A DNA stretch of 64,000 nt from Brassica napus (GCF_020379485.1 NW_026015623.1:186001-250000); one strand, 5' to 3'; numbered from the stretch's first letter, positions 1 to 10,862 are shown. The notes: generated from the sequence alone by a model not told the origin. Made by a program: numbers and translations.

Positions 1-479
1 CTGTGTAATATGTTATTAATGACATGAGTTGATATATATACAAGGAGAGAGAGCTAGGGTTTGCGAGAATCAGATAGGTTAAGCATGTGTAGTCAAAGGG
101 AGAAGGAGCGCCCATTTCAAACTGTCCAATGGGAGGCTTTAGACGCTTTTGGCATCAAGGCATCTTGGACAAGATCCTTTCCTCTTTCCAGCTGTGCCAG
201 CCTGTCTTGGACTTCCTTTTCTTCCTATTCAACGGTCTGATCCATAGGTGCAAGCTCAGGTAACTTCTCTTTCACTTTCCTTTTACTCGGGTGATCATAA
301 GTTCCCTTTGGTCGAGTTAAGGTCGACCATGGTCCGTCCAAACTGTACGGCCTGTAAGGCCATGTACGGTCTTGTACGGCCTGGTCGATCCTCACTCCCA
401 AAACTCACCCAAGCTGAACCTTCTCTCATGTTCTCCAACTCCTCCTCTCTTCTCTTCTTATACTCAGCTCATTTCAACA
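1..479 (-). repeat. E1 3' LTR, partial
   Basis: It matches 22589-23067 base for base in length with about four substitutions. In element orientation it starts TGTTGA at 479, directly after the polypurine tract. About 119 bp of its far end lie outside the window. Confidence 0.93.
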
Positions 480-518
480 CTCCCCCTCAAGCTTGATCTT
501 GGTGATTGATCAAGCTTG
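480..518 (-). promoter_or_regulatory. E1 polypurine tract and adjoining hairpin
   Basis: On the minus strand AGCTTGAGGGGGAG (480-493) abuts the LTR and is the expected plus-strand DNA primer. It overlaps one arm of an 11-bp inverted repeat (CAAGCTTGATC / GATCAAGCTTG, 488-518). Confidence 0.85.
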
Positions 519-546
519 GAAACCATGAGATCTTCCTCATTAAAAA

Positions 547-587
547 CCTCACCAAGGAAAACCCATTGGGACAAAACCTTGATGAGG
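547..587 (-). other. E1 conserved 3' UTR hairpin
   Basis: In RNA sense the arms are CCTCATCAAGG and CCTTGGTGAGG (ten Watson-Crick pairs and one U-G). They enclose a 19-nt loop containing CCCAATGGG. The same structure lies upstream of the polypurine tract in E2-E7. Confidence 0.7.
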
Positions 588-620
588 GAAAAAGAGTAAA
601 GAGCCCATGGTTAAGGGAAC

Positions 621-1986
621 TCAGCCACTTGTTGTGAGATCAATGAGCCCTAGCCTGATGTGGATGGACTCCATGGTCTTTTGCCTTGCAGCTTTGGTGA
701 AGACATCAGCTAACTGATCTTCACTTCTGGTATAGCATGGCAAGATCACTCCCAAGACTATCATCTGCCTCACCTTATGACAATCCACTTCAATGTGCTT
801 GGTTCTTTCATGAAACACCGAGTTGGAGGCTATGTGGATGGCGGCTTGGTTATCACAATGCATAGTCATAGGTGTAGCTTGCTCAATTCCCAAATGCTTC
901 AAGATCCCCTTGATCCATACCAACTCGTTGGTGAGCTTCAGCATTGCCCTATACTCAGCCTCAGCACTTGAGCATGATACCACCTTCTGCTTCTTGCTCT
1001 TCCATGTCACTAGATTTCCTCCAATGAAGGTGCAATAGCCTGTGGTTGATCTCCTATCAGCTCGATCACCAGCCCAATCAGCATCACAGTACCCAACGAC
1101 TTCAGTACTCTTGTTGCATCCTAACCAGACTCCTAGACCGGCTGATCCATTCAGATACATCAAGAGCCTCTCCACCATGCGCCAATGATGTTCCTTTGGT
1201 ACTTGCATGTGTTGGCTTACCTGATTCACCGCAAAACAGATATCAGGACGTGTGATTGTTAAGTATATGAGCTTACCCACTAGCTTCCTATAAAGCTTGG
1301 GATCATGGAACAGCTTGCTGTCCTCAAGCTCCCCCTCACGTGGAACCTTATACCCATCCTCCATGGGCATTTTGGCTATCTTCCCTCCTAGCACACCTGC
1401 ATCTTTCAAAAGATCAAGTGCATACTTTCTTTGAGACATGAATAGGCCTTCCTTGGATCTACATATCTCAATCCCAAGGAAGTATTTCATTTCTCCCAAG
1501 TCTTTGATTTCAAAAACAGATTTGAGAAACTCTTTTGTTTCTCTTATCCCAATCTTATCACTACCTGTTATGATGATATCATCAACATACACAAGTAGAC
1601 AGATGATACCTGATGGAGTAGTAAGAGTGAAGAGAGTGTGGTCCAACTCAGACTTCCTGAAGCCACGCCCATTCAGAGTAGTGCTGAGTTTGTTGTACCA
1701 GGCTCTAGGGGATTGTTTCAAACCATAGATAGCCTTCTTTAGTCTTAGAACATTCCCAGGCTTCACAAGACCTTCTAAGCCTGGTGGAGGATACATATAG
1801 ACTTCATCTTCTAACTCTCCTTGAAGGAATGCATTCTTCACATCCATCTGCCACAACTCCCACTCAAGATTCACAGCCAAGGACAATACTATCCTGATGG
1901 TGTGTAACTTAGCAACAGGAGCAAATGTATCTATGTAGTCCTCTCCATATGTTTGGGTGTATCCTCTAGCCACCAATCTTGTCTTT
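621..1986 (-). pseudogene. E1 pol, C-terminal half: reverse transcriptase and RNase H
   Basis: This is the 3' half of the E1 polyprotein, cut from its N-terminal half (7721-10862) by E3. It starts in the RT domain just after the junction (LVARGYTQTYGEDY). It carries the RT motif LWQMDVKNAFLQ, the catalytic YVDD, and RNase H with the CDADWAGD, SSAEAEY and CDNQAA motifs. The frame ends with TGA at 621-623 after GLIDLTTSG and has no internal stop. The sequence from 1982 to 1986 is the TSD of E3. RT copies the element RNA in the virus-like particle and RNase H removes the template. The half-gene cannot be expressed normally without its upstream part. Confidence 0.9.
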
Positions 1987-2509
1987 TAATAGATTTAGTG
2001 ATTTAAAGAGTGATTAAGTTTAATCTGAGAATTAAAGAGATTGGAGATTAAGAACAAGAGAGAGAGAGACTCAAAACTCCATTAGCTTGATTAATGAGAG
2101 AGTTTACAACATATATTGATTAGAGATACATATTTTCGTCCAGGTTCAGTCTAGTTAGGATAAGAAGCATGTGTAGTCAAAGATGCCTTATTCAAACCAG
2201 CCAATAAGGTTCCTCATATGCTTGGGTATCTTGCTTTAGCTTTCCAGCTGGTGCCAGCCTGTCTAAAGCTCTCTTCCCTTGACCAGACCTTATCCAAACT
2301 CCTCCTTGCTTATCCAGACTCCTCCTGTCGTGTTACAATCTCCAAATGGATGCAGGGTAACTTCCCAAGTCTTTTAACTTAGTTACCACAGTAACAATAA
2401 AGTTACTGTGGTAAATCTCCAAAGTTACTACCTGCTCCAAATCCCTTCCTCTATCCATGTATCAACTCTTCATCTCCTCATCTCAACACTTTATTCTCTT
2501 ATCTCAACA
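1987..2509 (-). repeat. E3 3' LTR
   Basis: 523 bp, matching 7198-7720. It holds a 13-bp inverted repeat (2383-2414) and ends in TGTTGA in element orientation. Confidence 0.95.
2383..2414. repeat. Perfect inverted repeat in the E3 LTR
   Basis: TTACCACAGTAAC and its exact complement are separated by the 6-base loop AATAAA. Copies lie at 7594-7625 (E3), 15722-15753 and 20965-20996 (E4). A 14-bp version with a 9-base loop is at 11352-11388 and 22340-22376 in E2. Confidence 0.85.
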
Positions 2510-2549
2510 CTCCCCCTCAAGCTTGACCATGTGAAACAAGTCAAGCTTG
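2510..2549 (-). promoter_or_regulatory. E3 polypurine tract and adjoining hairpin
   Basis: The GAGGGGGAG tract abuts the LTR. The inverted repeat CAAGCTTGAC / GTCAAGCTTG spans 2518-2549. Confidence 0.85.
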
Positions 2550-2578
2550 GAAGAACCATGAGATCTCCCTCATTAAAA

Positions 2579-2619
2579 CCTCATTAAGGAAAACCCATTG
2601 GGACAAAACCTTAATGAGG
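2579..2619 (-). other. E3 conserved 3' UTR hairpin
   Basis: The arms CCTCATTAAGG and CCTTAATGAGG are perfectly complementary (11 bp). Relative to E1 both sides of one pair have changed (C-G to T-A), and the U-G pair has become U-A. Confidence 0.7.
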
Positions 2620-2656
2620 AAAGAGTAGAGATCACATGATCAGGAGAGTGTATAGA

Positions 2657-5600
2657 CTAGTCCTTAGGCGAGAGATCAATGAGTCCTAACCTGATGTGTA
2701 TGGACTCCATTGTCTTTTGCCTTGCTGCCTTTGTGAACACATCTGCTAACTGATCCTCACTCCGAGTATAACAAGGTAGAATCACTCCAAGAATCATCAT
2801 CTGCCTCACCTTGTGACAATCAACCTCAATGTGCTTTGTTCTCTCATGGAACACAGAATTAGATGCAATGTGGATAGCTGCTTGATTATCACAATGCATT
2901 GTCATTGGCGTTGCTTGAATAATCTCTAGATGCTTCAAAATCCCTTTTATCCACACTAGCTCATTTGTAAGCTTCAGCATTGCTCTATACTCGGCCTCAG
3001 CACTGGAGCAAGACACTACCTTCTGTTTCTTACTCTTCCAAGTGACTAAGTTACCACCAATGAATGTACAATAGCCTGTGGTTGATCTTCTGTCTGCTCG
3101 GTCTCCAGCCCAATCTGCATCACAGTAGCCTACAACCTCAGTACTCTTGTTACATCCCATCCATACTCCAAGACCAGTAGTTCCATTCAGATACATCAAG
3201 ATCCTTTCCACCATCCGCCAATGGTGCTCCTTAGGAACTTGCATGTGTTGACTGACTTGATTCACCGCAAAACACACATCAGGTCTAGTAATGGTAAGAT
3301 AAATCAATTTCCCCACCAGCTTCCTATATAGCTTAGGATCATGGAACGGCTTGCTATCCTCAATCTCCCCCTCACGTGGAACCTTGTAACCATCCTCCAT
3401 TGGCATCTTGGCTGTCTTTCCTCCATAGGCATCTGCTCCCTTCAAGAGATCAATCACATACTTCCTTTGGGACATAAACAATCCTTCCTTTGATCTGCAT
3501 ATCTCAATCCCAAGAAAATACTTCATTTCCCCCAGGTCTTTAATTTCAAAGCTTGCCTTGAGATACTCCTTTGTAGCCTTAATACCTTCCTTATCACTGC
3601 CTGTGATGATGATATCATCCACATACACAAGCAACACCACAATACCAGATGAGGTGGTTAGGGTAAAGAGAGTGTGATCCAATTCTGACTTTCTGAACCC
3701 TCTCCCATTCAGTGTATAACTCAACTTGTTGTACCATGCCCTTGGAGACTGCTTGAGACCATAGATAGCTTTCCTCAACCTCAACACATTACCCTTCTTT
3801 ACTAGATGTTCAAGACCTGGTGGTGGATGCATGTATACTTCATCTTCTAACTCTCCTTGAAGGAATGCATTCTTCACATCCATTTGCCACAAATCCCACT
3901 CAAGATTCACAGCTAAAGATAATACAATCCTGATAGTATGAAGTTTAGCCACAGGAGCAAAGGTCTCAACATAGTCCTCACCATATGTCTGAGTAAATCC
4001 TCTTGCCACCAACCTAGACTTGCGCCTCTCTATTCTTCCATCAGGATGAAACTTGATTGTGAACACCCATTTACTAGTCACTGCCTTCTTCCCTTTAATC
4101 ATGGCTCCGGACTCATCAGCAACTGAATCTCTCCACTCCTTTAAAGCCATAGCTTCTTCATATGTCCTTGGAATATAGCTCTCATCCAAGCTTACTGTGA
4201 AGGCTGTATGCTCGTCTGGAAACTCTGCAAAGGAACACATGGCTTGAGAAGGATGCTCCACAGCCTGGGCATTGTAGTACACTCTCGTGTTTACCCAGTT
4301 GGAAGCATCTCTCTTCACCCTTGTGCTCCTCCTTAGCTCCTGAACTTGTTCTTCTTGTGGCTCTTGCCCATCTTCACTTGATTGAGCACCACTCTCATTT
4401 GAACCATTAGGATCTCCTTCCCACTCTCCACTCTCATCTGAGCCAGTAGACTCTCTTTGCCCATCTCCACTAGACTGAGCACCAGTCTCTACTTCCTGTG
4501 TCACCTCTTGATTATGCTGGCCTGAATCTTCTTGATTTTGCACTTGCTCATGAGATTCAGTTCCATTCCCCCTCTCATGATCAAGAGGAGTTGCTCTTTC
4601 AGCTTCACTAGTCGAATTGGAAGACTCTCTTCTTCCAGATTCCTGATCCTGGGATAACCCTATCCCTAGCTTCTCCAACATCACCCTCAGTGTTGTTGCT
4701 CTATCAGATGGAGCTTGAGACAAATCCTTCAGATTTTCCCACTCCTTTTCTTCATAATACCCTTTTGATTCAATAAACTTCACTTCTCTAGATACCATCA
4801 CTCTCCTTGCTTCAGGATCATAGCACTTGTATCCCTTCTGAGTGATAGAGTATCCAATGAACATAGCCTTAGTACTCTTTGCCTCCAGCTTGTTTCTCTG
4901 TTCTCCTGGGGTCATGACATAGCATACACATCCAAATACTCGTAGGTGATCAATAAATGGCTTGCTCTTATTCAGCACCTCAAATGGAGACAGATTCTTC
5001 AGTATCTTGGTTGGGACTCGGTTGATGAGATAGCAAGCAGTCTGTACAGCATCTCCCCAAAAACGTTTTGGGACATTTGCATGAAACATCATCGACCTAG
5101 CAACCTCCATCAAGTGCCTATTCTTCCTCTCAGCTACACCATTCTGCTGTGGTGTGTAGGGACAACTGGTCTGATGCACAATCCCATGCTTGGCTAGATG
5201 ACTCTTAAAGGCATTGCTGATGTATTCACCTCCGTTGTCTGATCTCAGTACCTTCACAGTGGCATTGTATTGATTAGATACATATGCTTGGAAGTTCATA
5301 AAAGCTTCTAGCACCCTATCTTTAGATGGAAGCAATGTGAGCCATGTATACTTAGACTTCTCATCAATGAATGTCACAAAGTATTTATGGCTGTCTCTAG
5401 ACATGCATGGAGCGGTCCACACATCCGAGTGAACTAGATCAAAGCAATGCTCATAAGTAGTCTCAGATGTTGGAAAAACAGTCCTACAATGCTTTCCTAA
5501 TATGCATGCTTCACAATTCAAGTGATTGAATGACATATTAGGGATTATCAATTCAATGGCACGAGCATGAGGATGTCCTAATCTAGCATGCCAAGTAATA

Positions 5601-6925
5601 CTATCAATCTTCTCAGCAGTACTACTCAAGCAAATAGAATCAAAGGGATTAGAGGTCTTAGCCAAGTTGAGGTGATATAGCTGATTCTTGCTGTCTCCTC
5701 TGCCAATGACTCTCCCAGTCTTCAAATCTTGAAACTCCACTTCATCAGGTCTGAATACTACTTGACAATCAAGATCAATGGTAGCTTTCTTCACAGATAA
5801 TAGATTTGAAGTGAACTGAGGCATGTAGAAGGCAGTTGTGTCCTTCTCAAACAGTTTTAGCTTTCCCACTCCTTCTATTGGGATCATGGCACCATTAGCT
5901 ATCATAACACTCCCTGTTGCAGCCTTGATCTCACTTATAAGCCTCCTATCACTGATCATATGATGACTTGCTCCAGAATCAATCACAATTGGTTTAGAAG
6001 CTCCGGATTGTATAGCCTGCTTCCTGCTTGCTGCTAAGGCTTGTACTTGTTCCATGAACACTCTCCATTCTTTCCTGGTGATGCGATCATCAGCTCTACT
6101 CCCTTTCTCCTGCTCTTTTAACACCCCACTGTCTTCTACTGATTTCCCCATGTAGGCTGAGTAAGAACACTCTCCCACAACTCTCTTTCTACCCTTTCCT
6201 ATGTTGATAGAGGCTTTGGATAGCATTCTGCACCTCCTCCTCTTCCGGAAGCCCTCACTCCTACTCCCGGTTAGCCTCCATGAGCTCTCACTCCTACTCA
6301 TGGTTAGCTTCTGGAAGCTCTCACTCCTACTCCCAGTTGGCTTCCATGAGCTCTCACTCCTACTCATGGTTAGCCTCTCATCATCTCTCATTATCCCATA
6401 CGCCCTTCTTATAAGCACACAGACCTCTTCCATTTCCGGAAGCTGTTCCCCTCTTAGAACCATCTCCACCAGCCACCCATATGATGACTCCATACTCGCC
6501 AAGAGCTTCAGCACCGTCGCTTGCTCTTGTGTAGTATCCCCATCCACATGAGATCTCAACCCTTGTAGTTCAACCCACAAATGTTGTAGCTTCCTCACAT
6601 GGTTATTAAACCCTTCTCTTCCTGGTTTAACTTCACTAATCACCTTCTTGACTTCATACACTCTCCTAAGACTGATCTTGTCCTCATAAACATCTTCAAT
6701 CTTCTCAAGCAGTGTACTTTCTTCAAGACTGAAGCAATCTCCACTTGTTTTTCTTGCTGTCTGATCTTTCTCAGCAGCTTTACCCTTCAAAGACTCTTCC
6801 TTCTCATGGTTTCTCCAAACTCCACAACTTTTCAGAGTTGTTTTCATCTGTGAGAACCACCCCCACTCATTCCCTCTCTCTTTCTTCTCTTCACTCCTTG
6901 TTGTACCAGATTGAAGCAGCTCCAT
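2657..6925 (-). CDS. E3 gag-pol polyprotein (copia), 1,422 aa
   Basis: The single frame encodes a divergent gag (about residues 1-300), aspartic protease (DSGASHHM, Asp316), the integrase zinc site (H446, H451, C471, C474), integrase catalytic D501-D563-E599 with D-x35-E spacing, RT with YVDD near 1103, and RNase H. Integrase before RT defines Ty1/copia. The gag has no CX2CX4HX4C knuckle; four 11-residue SRSE units lie there instead (188-231). Compared with E4, 12 residues (NETWYESELPKG) are missing between integrase and RT through a 36-bp in-frame deletion near 4100. These residues are kept in every other copy that covers the site, so E3 may be defective despite its open frame. The start at 6925 is the first Met, as in E4 and E2. 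Confidence 0.9.
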   Translation of the reverse strand: MELLQSGTTRSEEKKERGNEWGWFSQMKTTLKSCGVWRNHEKEESLKGKAAEKDQTARKTSGDCFSLEESTLLEKIEDVYEDKISLRRVYEVKKVISEVKPGREGFNNHVRKLQHLWVELQGLRSHVDGDTTQEQATVLKLLASMESSYGWLVEMVLRGEQLPEMEEVCVLIRRAYGIMRDDERLTMSRSESSWKPTGSRSESFQKLTMSRSESSWRLTGSRSEGFRKRRRCRMLSKASINIGKGRKRVVGECSYSAYMGKSVEDSGVLKEQEKGSRADDRITRKEWRVFMEQVQALAASRKQAIQSGASKPIVIDSGASHHMISDRRLISEIKAATGSVMIANGAMIPIEGVGKLKLFEKDTTAFYMPQFTSNLLSVKKATIDLDCQVVFRPDEVEFQDLKTGRVIGRGDSKNQLYHLNLAKTSNPFDSICLSSTAEKIDSITWHARLGHPHARAIELIIPNMSFNHLNCEACILGKHCRTVFPTSETTYEHCFDLVHSDVWTAPCMSRDSHKYFVTFIDEKSKYTWLTLLPSKDRVLEAFMNFQAYVSNQYNATVKVLRSDNGGEYISNAFKSHLAKHGIVHQTSCPYTPQQNGVAERKNRHLMEVARSMMFHANVPKRFWGDAVQTACYLINRVPTKILKNLSPFEVLNKSKPFIDHLRVFGCVCYVMTPGEQRNKLEAKSTKAMFIGYSITQKGYKCYDPEARRVMVSREVKFIESKGYYEEKEWENLKDLSQAPSDRATTLRVMLEKLGIGLSQDQESGRRESSNSTSEAERATPLDHERGNGTESHEQVQNQEDSGQHNQEVTQEVETGAQSSGDGQRESTGSDESGEWEGDPNGSNESGAQSSEDGQEPQEEQVQELRRSTRVKRDASNWVNTRVYYNAQAVEHPSQAMCSFAEFPDEHTAFTVSLDESYIPRTYEEAMALKEWRDSVADESGAMIKGKKAVTSKWVFTIKFHPDGRIERRKSRLVARGFTQTYGEDYVETFAPVAKLHTIRIVLSLAVNLEWDLWQMDVKNAFLQGELEDEVYMHPPPGLEHLVKKGNVLRLRKAIYGLKQSPRAWYNKLSYTLNGRGFRKSELDHTLFTLTTSSGIVVLLVYVDDIIITGSDKEGIKATKEYLKASFEIKDLGEMKYFLGIEICRSKEGLFMSQRKYVIDLLKGADAYGGKTAKMPMEDGYKVPREGEIEDSKPFHDPKLYRKLVGKLIYLTITRPDVCFAVNQVSQHMQVPKEHHWRMVERILMYLNGTTGLGVWMGCNKSTEVVGYCDADWAGDRADRRSTTGYCTFIGGNLVTWKSKKQKVVSCSSAEAEYRAMLKLTNELVWIKGILKHLEIIQATPMTMHCDNQAAIHIASNSVFHERTKHIEVDCHKVRQMMILGVILPCYTRSEDQLADVFTKAARQKTMESIHIRLGLIDLSPKD
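4251..4297 (-). other. Invariant 47-nt block, E3 copy
   Basis: Encodes WVNTRVYYNAQAVEHP. It has CAG at the single variable codon position. See the E6 copy at 27813. Confidence 0.75.
6233..6364 (-). repeat. Four 33-bp units coding for the SR repeat in E3 gag
   Basis: The units encode SRSESSWKPTG, SRSESFQKLTM, SRSESSWRLTG and SRSEGFRKRRR, followed by a basic run. They lie where related elements have the zinc knuckle, so they may be a replacement nucleic-acid-binding region (inference). Confidence 0.85.
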
Positions 6926-7197
6926 CTTCTTTAGCCTAGATCTTCACTCAGATGCTTCTAATCTCACACGACAATCTTAACCACAAGCTAGACCCCTCTT
7001 CTGACCTTGTCAAACACCTAAAGAGACTCCCTTGAAGCTGACTCTCCAAAAGAAACACCAACAGACACAAACTTGACTTTTAAAGGATCTAGCTCTTGAA
7101 AAATCTCAAGAACTCTCAAGAACACTCAAGAACACTCAAGAACATTTGGAACCACGAAATCACTCTCTCCTTTTAAAGGAACCTGGCTCTGATACCA
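6926..7197 (-). other. E3 5' leader with primer binding site
   Basis: The primer binding site (7180-7197, complement of the 18-nt 3' end of initiator tRNA-Met) abuts the 5' LTR. The leader contains short direct repeats of ACTCAAGAAC (about 7105-7145) and no reading frame of note. Confidence 0.85.
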
Positions 7198-7720
7198 TAA
7201 TAGATTTAGTGATTTAAAGAGTGATTAAGTTTAATCTGAGAATTAAAGAGATTGGAGATTAAGAACAAGAGAGGGAGAGACTCAAAACTCCATTAGCTTG
7301 ATTAATGAGAGAGTTTACAACATATATTGATTAGAGATACATATTTTCGTCCAGGTTCAGTCTAGTTAGGATAAGAAGCATGTGTAGTCAAAGATGCCTT
7401 ATTCAAACCAGCCAATAAGGTTCCTCATATGCTTGGGTATCTTGCTTTAGCTTTCCAGCTGGTGCCAGCCTGTCTAAAGCTCTCTTCCCTTGACCAGACC
7501 TTATCCAAACTCCTCCTTGCTTATCCAGACTCCTCCTGTCGTGTTACAATCTCCAAATGGATGCAGGGTAACTTCCCAAGTCTTTTAACTTAGTTACCAC
7601 AGTAACAATAAAGTTACTGTGGTAAATCTCCAAAGTTACTACCTGCTCCAAATCCCTTCCTCTATCCATGTATCAACTCTTCATCTCCTCATCTCAACAC
7701 TTTATTCTCTTATCTCAACA
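7198..7720 (-). repeat. E3 5' LTR
   Basis: 523 bp, the promoter-bearing copy. An AT-rich TATA-like stretch lies near 7320-7328 on the minus strand. Confidence 0.94.
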
Positions 7721-10700
7721 TCTTTCTCCTATCAATCTGTCCATTTGGCAAGTACTTGATGGTGAATATCCATCTACTTGTAACAGCCCTCTTCCCCTTT
7801 GGGAGTTCACTTTCAAACCAAGTGTCATTCTTAATCATTGCATTTGCTTCATCTCCAACCGACTCCTTCCATTCCTCATGCATCATAGCCTCTTCATATG
7901 ATCTTGGCACAAAGCTCTCATCTAAGCTTGTCATGAAGGCGCAATGATCAGATGGGAAATGTGCAAAGGAACACACTGCTTGGGAGGGATGCTCCACAGC
8001 CTGGGCATTGTAGTACACTCTCGTGTTTACCCAGTTGGAAGCATCCTTCCTCAACCGTGTGCTTCTCCTTAGTGGTGCTTCAGCCGGGACATTATCCCTT
8101 GATGAGACTGAGACTGGTTCAGTTTCTTCTTGCTGTTGCACATTGTCTTCCTCTTCTTGTAAACTTTCTTCAGGTTCTGGTTCACCCATTGCCTCAACCC
8201 CTTCATCTTGCATCATCACACACTGATCAGGGTCTCTCAAGCCTTCTTCTGGATGGCTTGCTTCTTCAGTTTCATTCCCCCTCTCATGATTAGAGTGGGA
8301 TGTTCCTTCAGCTTCAGGAGAACTAGATGTGTTCCGTCCTCCTTGATCCTGGGTTAGATTGATCCCAAGACCTTCCAATATAATCCTAAGGCTCGCAGCC
8401 TTATCAGAATCCCGAGATAGATCTTTCAAATCCTCCCAGCTCCGCTCTTCATAGTATCCCTTACTCTCCATGAATTTTACTTCTTTAGATACATGTACTC
8501 TTCTTGTCTTTGGATCAATGCACTTGTATCCCTTCTGAGATGATGAGTATCCAATGAACATAGTTCTTATACTCTTTGGCTCAAGCTTGTTTCTCATCTC
8601 TCCCGGTACCATCACATAGCTTACACAACCAAACACTCTCAAGTGGTTTAGGGATGGCTTGATCTTGTTCAGAACTTCAAATGGAGACTGATCTTGCAAC
8701 ACTTTGGTCGGTATCCTATTAATCAGATAGCACGCAGACATGACTGCATCACTCCAATACCTCTTAGGAACATTGCTTTGAAACATCATGGACCGAGCAA
8801 CTTCCATAAGATGTCGGTTCTTCCTTTCTGCCACACCATTCTGCTGAGGAGTATAGGGACAACTAGTTTGGTGAAGAATCCCATGCTGAGCTAAGTGTTG
8901 CTTGAATAATCTGCTTGTATACTCACCACCATTATCAGATCTGAAAATCTTAAGCTTTGCATTATATTGGTTAGTCACATAGCATTGAAAGTTCTTAAAT
9001 GCTTCAAGCACACAATCTTTTGTTTTAATGAGTGTTATCCAGGTGTATTTAGATTTTTCATCAATGAATGTTACACAGTACTTATAACTTTCTCTAGATA
9101 AACAAGGGGCAGTCCATACATCAGAATGCACAAGATCAAAACAGTTTTCATAAATAGTACTAGACTTTTGGAAAACGGTTCTACAATGCTTACCCAATAT
9201 ACATGCTTCACATTCATTATTTTTAAACATAACACCTGGTAACATTAAGTTCAAAGCTCTAACATGAGGATGGCCTAGTCTAGCATGCCACAATGCATTA
9301 TTTTTTAAAGCAGAAACAGATTGAAACGAGTAACTAAGGTTAGAAACAGGAGCAATGTCTTCAAGCATATAGAGATCTCCTTTGGTTACTCCTTTTCCAA
9401 TCAACTTATGACTCTCAATATCCTGAAACTTCACATCATTAGGACTAAAGATAACATTGCAATGTAAATCAGTAGTGCATTTCTTGACAGATAATAGATT
9501 AGATGTAAATTCAGGCATATAGAAAGCTTTAGACTCCTTATCAAATAGTTTCAGGTTTCCTATTCCTTTTATTGCTATCCTATCACCATTTGCAATCATA
9601 ACATGACCAGTAGTTGGTTCTATATCTTTTATAAGACTAGTGTCACTTATCATATGATGAGAGGCACCAGAAACCACAATTAAAGGTTTAATCATGTTTT
9701 GAACAGCAAATCCACTTGGTGATTCAATTCTAGCAATAGATGTTCTAGGGATTTTCAGTTCAGTTTCTATGTTTTCAAGACTCCTAGGTATACTACACGC
9801 AGCATATGAGTATCCTAGAGTATGAGTAAGAGAACTACCATTGTCCTTGAGAGCCTTGATGAGGGCATCAATGTCAGAACGTCTGATCATCTCATGCTCC
9901 ATACTGCTCTTCCCGGACGTGTGCTGAGATGCCATAGCCTTGACATCACTCTCCTCAGCTCTCACACCAGCACCATTGCTTCCCCTTGATGATCCGGCCT
10001 CACTTGATTCAGCTGAGAGATGAGCCCTTCCTTCTCGGTCCTTAACAAACTTGGATGGCTTGAGGTGGGGATGGAGGATCCAGCATTGACTCCTCTTGTG
10101 CCCTGGCTTCTTGCAGTGGTCACAGTTGCCACCAAACTTCCTCTCATCTCCTTTATACGCCACCTTGTTTGCTTGGACCGTCTCAACCTGATTCGCCGAG
10201 GTCATCTCCCCCTTTCCACCAAACAGGCCAAGAGAGTCATCCTCCTTTTGTAGCTGTGCGCACACATCATCAAAGGACGGGAGCTTTGGGGACCTCAGCA
10301 TATGCTTTATCACATCCTTGTAAACCGGATTCAGTGTCAATAACAAGCCAAACACTTGGTCTTGCTCACGCCTCTCCATAAGCGTAGCCTCATCATTGGT
10401 ATTTGGCCTCAACATCTCTAGTTCAGACCACAAGGCCCTGAACTTTCCCAAGTGTTTAGTGAACTCCTCCTCTTCTTGCATCAGTGTGTTGATAGCTCTC
10501 TTTACTTCAAACACCCTGCTCAGATTGGAGATGTTGCCATACACTTTCTGAAGCGTCTCCCACAACGCCTTTGGGGTCTCGCAGTAGCTATATGCCTCCA
10601 AGATTGAAGCTTCAAGTGACCCTTGCAACACGGCCAACACCTTTAGGTCCTCTTGCGCCCACTTCTCTTGATCGGCTACAACTATCTCCGTGGATACTCC

Positions 10701-10862
10701 ATCTATAGCAACTGGTTTTGGGACTCCATCTGTGACATGACCCCATAAACCCTTGCTCCCAATGACTGTCTTCACCAGCCGTGACCAAAGCAGGTAGTTT
10801 CCACCACCTTTTAATGTAACCGGAACCGCCAGCACCTTGTTTCCTTCCATCTTGTCTTGCAT
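7721..10862 (-). pseudogene. E1 gag-protease-integrase, N-terminal half of the polyprotein
   Basis: The frame opens at 10862 (MQDK) or 10850 (MEGN, closer to other family members). It encodes gag with a CCHC knuckle (residues 247-260, C-DHC-KKPGH-KRSQC), protease, the integrase zinc site, the D-D-E integrase core and the linker to RT. The frame stays open into the E3 LTR, where a few foreign codons end it. The protease motif reads VVSGASHH: the catalytic Asp (GAT elsewhere) is Val (GTT, 9672-9674), so self-cleavage should be lost. The break at 7721 is the E3 insertion, and the sequence continues in phase at 1986. Gag forms the particle, protease cuts the polyprotein, and integrase inserts the cDNA. 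Confidence 0.9.
7987..8033 (-). other. Invariant 47-nt block, E1 copy
   Basis: Identical to the other copies apart from the CAG/CAA position, although flanking codons differ at several silent sites. Confidence 0.75.

Larger units (their letters stand above)
1987..7720 (-). mobile_element. E3: nested Ty1/copia element in E1 pol
   Basis: It is 5,734 bp with two 523-bp LTRs that differ at one position I could see (2063 versus 7274). It has a TCTTT TSD (1982-1986 and 7721-7725), a primer binding site and a polypurine tract. It has one 1,422-codon frame of the zinc-knuckle-less gag family shared with E2 and E4. Confidence 0.95.

Noticed and set aside
248..496. An 82-aa frame in the E1 LTR, with a copy near 22836
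   Set aside because: It crosses the LTR end on the strand opposite to the element and is a chance frame.
6201..6551. Leu/Ser-rich frames opposite the SR repeat of gag (also 15157 and 19572)
   Set aside because: They are antisense shadows of the SRSE repeat; the gag frame explains them.
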